Shown piece by piece: positions 60,154 to 64,000 of a DNA stretch of 64,000 nt. The first letter of the stretch is position 1. Each line of letters starts with the position of its first letter. The translations under genes and the position numbers were made by a program. Origin of the DNA: Escarpia spicata (lineage: Eukaryota > Annelida > Polychaeta > Sabellida > Siboglinidae); the NCBI GenBank assembly GCA_963995525.1, contig OZ023211.1, forward strand, positions 54,608,564 to 54,672,563, given 5' to 3'. The notes beneath the pieces are model-generated. The model was not told the DNA's origin and made no database searches. It saw only the letters and a list, made by a program, of their open reading frames with translations.

Positions 60154-62569
60154 TCAGACTTGAAGTGGAGTTGGTGCAGATGTGTCGGAGGTGGTTGCAG
60201 GCGTAGTTTGAAGTCGTCCAGACACTAGTTCCGGAAGCACAAATATAGACCAGAAGAAAGAACAGGTTTCGATTAAGTGTTGACAAAATATATCGTTGTA
60301 GGGCACACGTGTAATGTGGATGCAAGGTTCTTCGTTTGGCTGGGTGAACACGACAAAGTCGCAGTACCTCACCTTGTTTACATGCATTTGTAGTTGGATT
60401 TGTGTGTAGTACTTGTGTCCAGTCTTTAGTGTTAAATCAGTTTTGAGACGGAAGTTTGGGTCAATATTTGCGGCTTCATGTGCAGTGTGTGTTTTGTGGG
60501 TAAATGGACATTTGATTTCTAGTACGCCATTGCCACAGCAGCCACAGTTAGCAATGCCATCCGCTGAGGCTCCCAGAAATGGCTTTTGGTTATCGATCAA
60601 GAAACCAGACTGTCGACATGTGAAATTTTCATGATGTTTCTTTTGCTGCACAGCATAAATGTTTCTTGCTTCGGTCTCATGATCAGTGCCATATTTCACA
60701 GCAGTTTTGGAAGAAAGGTCGAAAGATCTATAACCGACAATTCGTTTAACCAAATTGTCAGGAGGTGTTGTTTCTCTTCTTACTAGAACATCATGAGCTT
60801 TAGTGGCTGTTACTCTCCCTTTCCGATGATTAAACCAAAGTTGACTGACAGTCTGGTTTCTTGTTGACAACTCTAAACTACTGCATTGATCTGCAGAACA
60901 TTGATAATTGGACACAATAAAAATTCCCTTTGCACGTATCTGATTATCAGACAAACTTTCATTTTCCTCATCATAGAAGGTTGTCAGGAGCTGTGGGTAT
61001 AAGTCATTATCATTATCACTCTCACTATCAGTCTCCTCACCCTTAAATCCTGGAATTTACGTAAAAAAAGCAGCATTAGGGCAGATATCATTAAGAGATT
61101 GCAAGACGTCAACCGATGGCAAGGTGGCTCGTCCTGAAGGATTGACCGAGGTCACCTGCTTCTTGCGATTGCCTCGCAGGAGGCCAGTCTCTGTAATTTC
61201 CTGCAGTGTCAGGGGCTCCACTTGCATGCCTCACTGGTGGAGGATGTCTTTGTCAGGCCCATCTTAACGGCGATTTCTACTTTAAACAGCAGAGCAGCAA
61301 TGTGGCTTCCAAATTCTCCTAGCCTGAAAGACACAATATTGGCAATTTGTCAAACATGCATGTCTGATATTCTTGTAAGGGATCATGTCAGAATGGCAAT
61401 GTCCGATATCATAAAATTAGTTTCATCTGACCTCACCCGCCGAAAGTTTGTACGTCAATGTTCTGAGATGATCCCTAAGGTGTTATTTACTGTCAATGAT
61501 TATTGGACACTTAACTCTCTCACTGACGCGGATAATAACTGTAATTAAAGCGTTGGTAACATTAAACGTTATTTGCATACACCATTACTCACTTGTGCTT
61601 TTTAAGAATTAACCCGGATATGGAATTTTTATTAAGCAGTCATTCTTATAATATCTCAACTATTTTATTGCTGTAAACACATCTCTCCCATGACACTTCA
61701 AATACTAACATCAATCTAGGAATCTCGGCTGACAACATATTTATTGAAATATTTATAATATATGTTTTTTATTTCAATTAACGAGCAGAACATACCCTGC
61801 CATGCATGTACAATGGGCACAGTAGACCTCAGCCGTCTCCTTGACAAGGTAGACCCATGGTTCGTGGGGCTTGTCCCGAACTCTCATCGAAGGTATCACC
61901 TTCGTCGGTTCGACTTAAGAAGGCAGAAGGGAGTGTGGACAATGTCAAGAAACTACTTCCTGCACATGACCACTGACAGCAAACCTACAGAACATACAAC
62001 AATCCATAACTAATTATTTCTAAATGAAGAAACTAATCGTATAATACATGAATATTATAATTATTTACTTGACACTTGATCCGTAAGTACAATTAGAACT
62101 ACAAGAAATATGACATCGGAAAGTAACGGTAATGTTAACGTAGTTGGTGGACGTAGCCTAGGCAAGTAAAGGTATCACGGATTCACGCCAGTGCAAGCCC
62201 TCCACGCCGGCGGTGTGGATCGGTTGCGTAATTGTTTGTTCTATCAAATTAACGGAACTTTTATTGCTGTTTGATCATATGGCTATGCAATTATGAATAA
62301 CAGCATTCTTACCTATATGCGTCGAGTGACTTGTACGCCTTCATGGACTCCCGACTGAAAATGCCTGGCGTATTTATCACGTACTGGTAAATGTCGCCGA
62401 ACGTCAAATCAGGCCACAGACTCGGATCGTTTCCCCAGCCGTTCTTGATAAAATACGGGTCTGGCAACTTGCCAGAGCCGTCATCGTATTCTAATTTCTT
62501 TAGATAGCGATCTCTCGCACTAACATCTAACGCATTCGCGTACACAGACCACTGGCTATTCTTGTCTAC
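60154..62569 (-). pseudogene. SWIM-finger/YqaJ-like nuclease gene of the ISL2EU-like element
   Basis: Three minus-strand exons. Exon 62569-62313 (YANALDVSARDRYLKKLEY, ESMKAYKSLDAY, donor TAG|GTAAGA) joins in phase to 61984-61796 (FAVSGHVQEV, HEPWVYLVKETAEVYC, CTCMAG). That joins to 61323-60154 (SHIAALLFKVEIAVK, then the nuclease). The YqaJ/lambda-exonuclease-like domain shows RKGRVTATKA, GTDHETEARNIYA, LGASADGI, VLEIKCPF and YYTQIQLQMHV. Lesions: in-frame stops in exon 2, loss of the third SWIM Cys (GEFGSH where GE-x-CSH is usual), a deletion with frameshift at about 61210 and a TAA at 61057-61059. No start ATG is visible. The product would be a nuclease assisting transposition. Confidence 0.85.
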
Positions 62570-62686
62570 TCAAGCGTTGCTACGGGCCTTTGTTTGCAGA
62601 AGCTCGGCTGGCTGGTGTGTTTTGCCAGCCAGCGTACTGCGCATGTGCAAAAGTGACGTCACGTGTTGGTAAACATGAAACGTCCT

Positions 62687-63791
62687 ATACTCGGTTAGTT
62701 GTTTATTGGTCCACATGCTAAGAGTACAAATTTGTAATCAACGTGAACCGCCGTAAATCAGCGGCGCCACTAATGTTACCACCGGACCAGATAATATGCA
62801 TACACACATGCGCACACATACACACTCACACACACACACACACACACACACACGCGTAAATACGCACAATTTGTAAAATTAGGCACAATCGGCCTATGAG
62901 CGGCTAACTATCGACACACTATCGGCAGCCGACTGTGTGTCGAAGGCGAGCCGCCGGACAAAAATCCCTCGGCCCGCAGGCGAATGCTGAAGGCGGCCCG
63001 ATAAGTTTGCCGTTTTCGAGCCGCTGTAGTTGTGCTGGCTGGGCAGTGTTTTATTAGCTGCTGCCAAAGCCCTTGTTCTGATCACTGAAACAAGCACCGC
63101 GAGAGCTAAATCTCGACATTTCTTCGAGGGATTTGCTTAGCCTTAGCCTTAGGTCTTGGGAAATGGAGTGTTGTGTGCGCGGGGGGTGCACACTGTAACA
63201 GAACGGAAATTTTCCACCCAACCCACAACATAAACTGATAAAGTCCTGTAATGTCAGTGACAAGTTTATGCGGAAACAGGGTTCCATTTGATAAACACTC
63301 AACGAAAACTATCCCAGGACCCGCCCATGTTCATTTTGTGTGCGATGGCCATACTCCCATCCCAGCTGCAAAAGCCAAACCCCCTTCCAAGCAGTCGTCT
63401 GCTAGGTCTGTATACCGGAAGTGGTAAAACACGCGCGCGAAACAAGTGGATTCTCTGAAAGTGCTAAGCCTGAGTAAAACTCATTCGAAAGTGCCAACAA
63501 CACGATTAGTACTAGCATGTTCAATCAGTTGTAAGTCGTGTAAAACGACAACGACCATTTACAAACGAATACAGGTAGGTGTCATTCTCATTGTTTCAAA
63601 AGGCGTGCGAAAACAATCGACGATCACAAAACTGCGACGTAGTCGTAGTCGTAGGTCTTAGGTCTGACTGGTGATTTACTCCAAACAGTCCAAACTTGAG
63701 CTAACGCAGGAGTTGTATGGTGCTTGTTTGTGCGCATGCGTTGTGGGTAGTTTGTTTGTTTATTTTATAGGCACTTCAGATGATTCTTCTT
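62687..63791. other. No gene recognised; (CA)n at 62822-62852
   Basis: Contains a short CA microsatellite and a GC-richer tract (62920-63200) without a conserved frame. Confidence 0.4.
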
Positions 63792-64000
63792 CTATGTGCC
63801 ATGTCTGTCACAGGCGTTGGCGATCATGGCTCTCCAAACCGCAGGGTCGTGTGTAGTTTGTAGCAGTTCTGTTGTGCTCCTTCCACACCATGTTGACAGA
63901 CTATCTATTCTCTGGCGTCCTCTGGATCTTTTTCCTTTTATCTTTCCTGTTGTTACTATTTGTTCTAACTTTTTCAGATGATTGGGTGTGGTGAAAGGGA
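63792..64000 (-). CDS. C-terminus of a LINE reverse transcriptase (runs off the window)
   Basis: The minus-strand frame enters at the window edge and ends in TAG at 63792-63794: PNHLKKLEQIVTTGKIKGKR, then GRQRIDSLSTWC, LLQTTHDPAVWRAMIANACD and RHGT. TGKI-x-GKR-x-RGRQR followed by W-x-x-MI and a RHGT end is the conserved tail of a LINE ORF2 clade distinct from the CR1 and ORF1/ORF2 LINEs above. No break in the visible 66 codons. The body and its condition lie outside the window. Confidence 0.75.
   Translation of the reverse strand, partial: PFTTPNHLKKLEQIVTTGKIKGKRSRGRQRIDSLSTWCGRSTTELLQTTHDPAVWRAMIANACDRHGT

Larger units (their letters stand above)
57489..62686 (+). mobile_element. ISL2EU-like DNA transposon with two convergent genes
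   Basis: The 5.2-kb unit is bounded by AGGACGTTTCA (57489-57499) and its exact complement (62676-62686), with ATA on both outer sides (57486-57488, 62687-62689). A second inverted block, CTGGCAAAACAC, lies 45-60 bp inside each end, with GCTGGCTGG motifs. The left gene (+) is a THAP-DDE transposase; the right gene (-) is a SWIM-finger/YqaJ nuclease. The two stop codons face each other across a hairpin pair. This gene pair is what is known of ISL2EU/IS4EU transposons. Both genes are damaged, the termini are not. Confidence 0.88.

Noticed and set aside
61222..61548. 108-codon + strand frame inside the ISL2EU-like element
   Set aside because: It overlaps the minus-strand SWIM exon and its intron and shows no family signature; read as a shadow.

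Overview
The window reads as a non-coding-rich, AT-rich animal genome segment. Three features point to a lophotrochozoan, most likely a mollusc: very long (CA)n arrays, a tRNA-headed SINE, and non-LTR retrotransposons mixed with THAP/YqaJ and PIF/Harbinger DNA transposons. No bacterial or organellar features are seen. Phylum is an inference; only the animal assignment is firm (GT-AG split ciliary gene, CR1 clade LINE).

Host genes are sparse. The best one is two consecutive, phase-compatible exons of CFAP61 (37511-37587 and 38186-38284, + strand). Their joined peptide matches the Rossmann-like VVVGAS core of that axonemal protein. A second, unrecognised + strand gene shows as small phase-compatible exons at 8.08-10.15 kb. 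Several isolated exon-like stretches (6.7, 9.1, 45.8, 48.0, 48.7 and 56.7 kb) are plausible but unassigned.

Most recognisable sequence is mobile or repetitive. 0-5 kb: SINE copies and a dispersed 1.4-kb repeat (A) whose partner (B) lies at 34.7 kb. 10.4-11.9 kb: a fold-back transposon inserted in a tandem copy of a host exon unit, so the empty site is visible next door. 17.4-20.6 kb: an ORF1/ORF2 LINE on the minus strand, cut off inside the reverse transcriptase. 21.0-21.5 kb: a broken THAP gene. 28.5-29.5 kb: a 65-bp minisatellite with higher-order structure. 31.0-33.3 kb: a 5'-truncated CR1 LINE with an unbroken reverse transcriptase. 46.4-48.0 kb: a roughly 205-bp satellite whose units carry pre-miRNA-sized hairpins. 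50.4-51.7 kb: a Harbinger element holding only the N-terminus of its transposase. 53-54 kb: a 69-bp coding-phase minisatellite. 54.4-55.1 kb: a short inverted-repeat element. 55.7-56.6 kb: a Ty3/gypsy integrase interrupted by a second CR1 copy. 57.5-62.7 kb: a near-complete two-gene ISL2EU-like transposon. The right edge holds the C-terminus of another LINE.

The ISL2EU-like element is the most interesting unit. A three-exon THAP-DDE transposase and a three-exon SWIM-finger/YqaJ nuclease gene converge on a pair of hairpins, between termini flanked by a 3-bp duplication. Both genes carry lesions, so this copy is probably non-autonomous now, although its termini are preserved.
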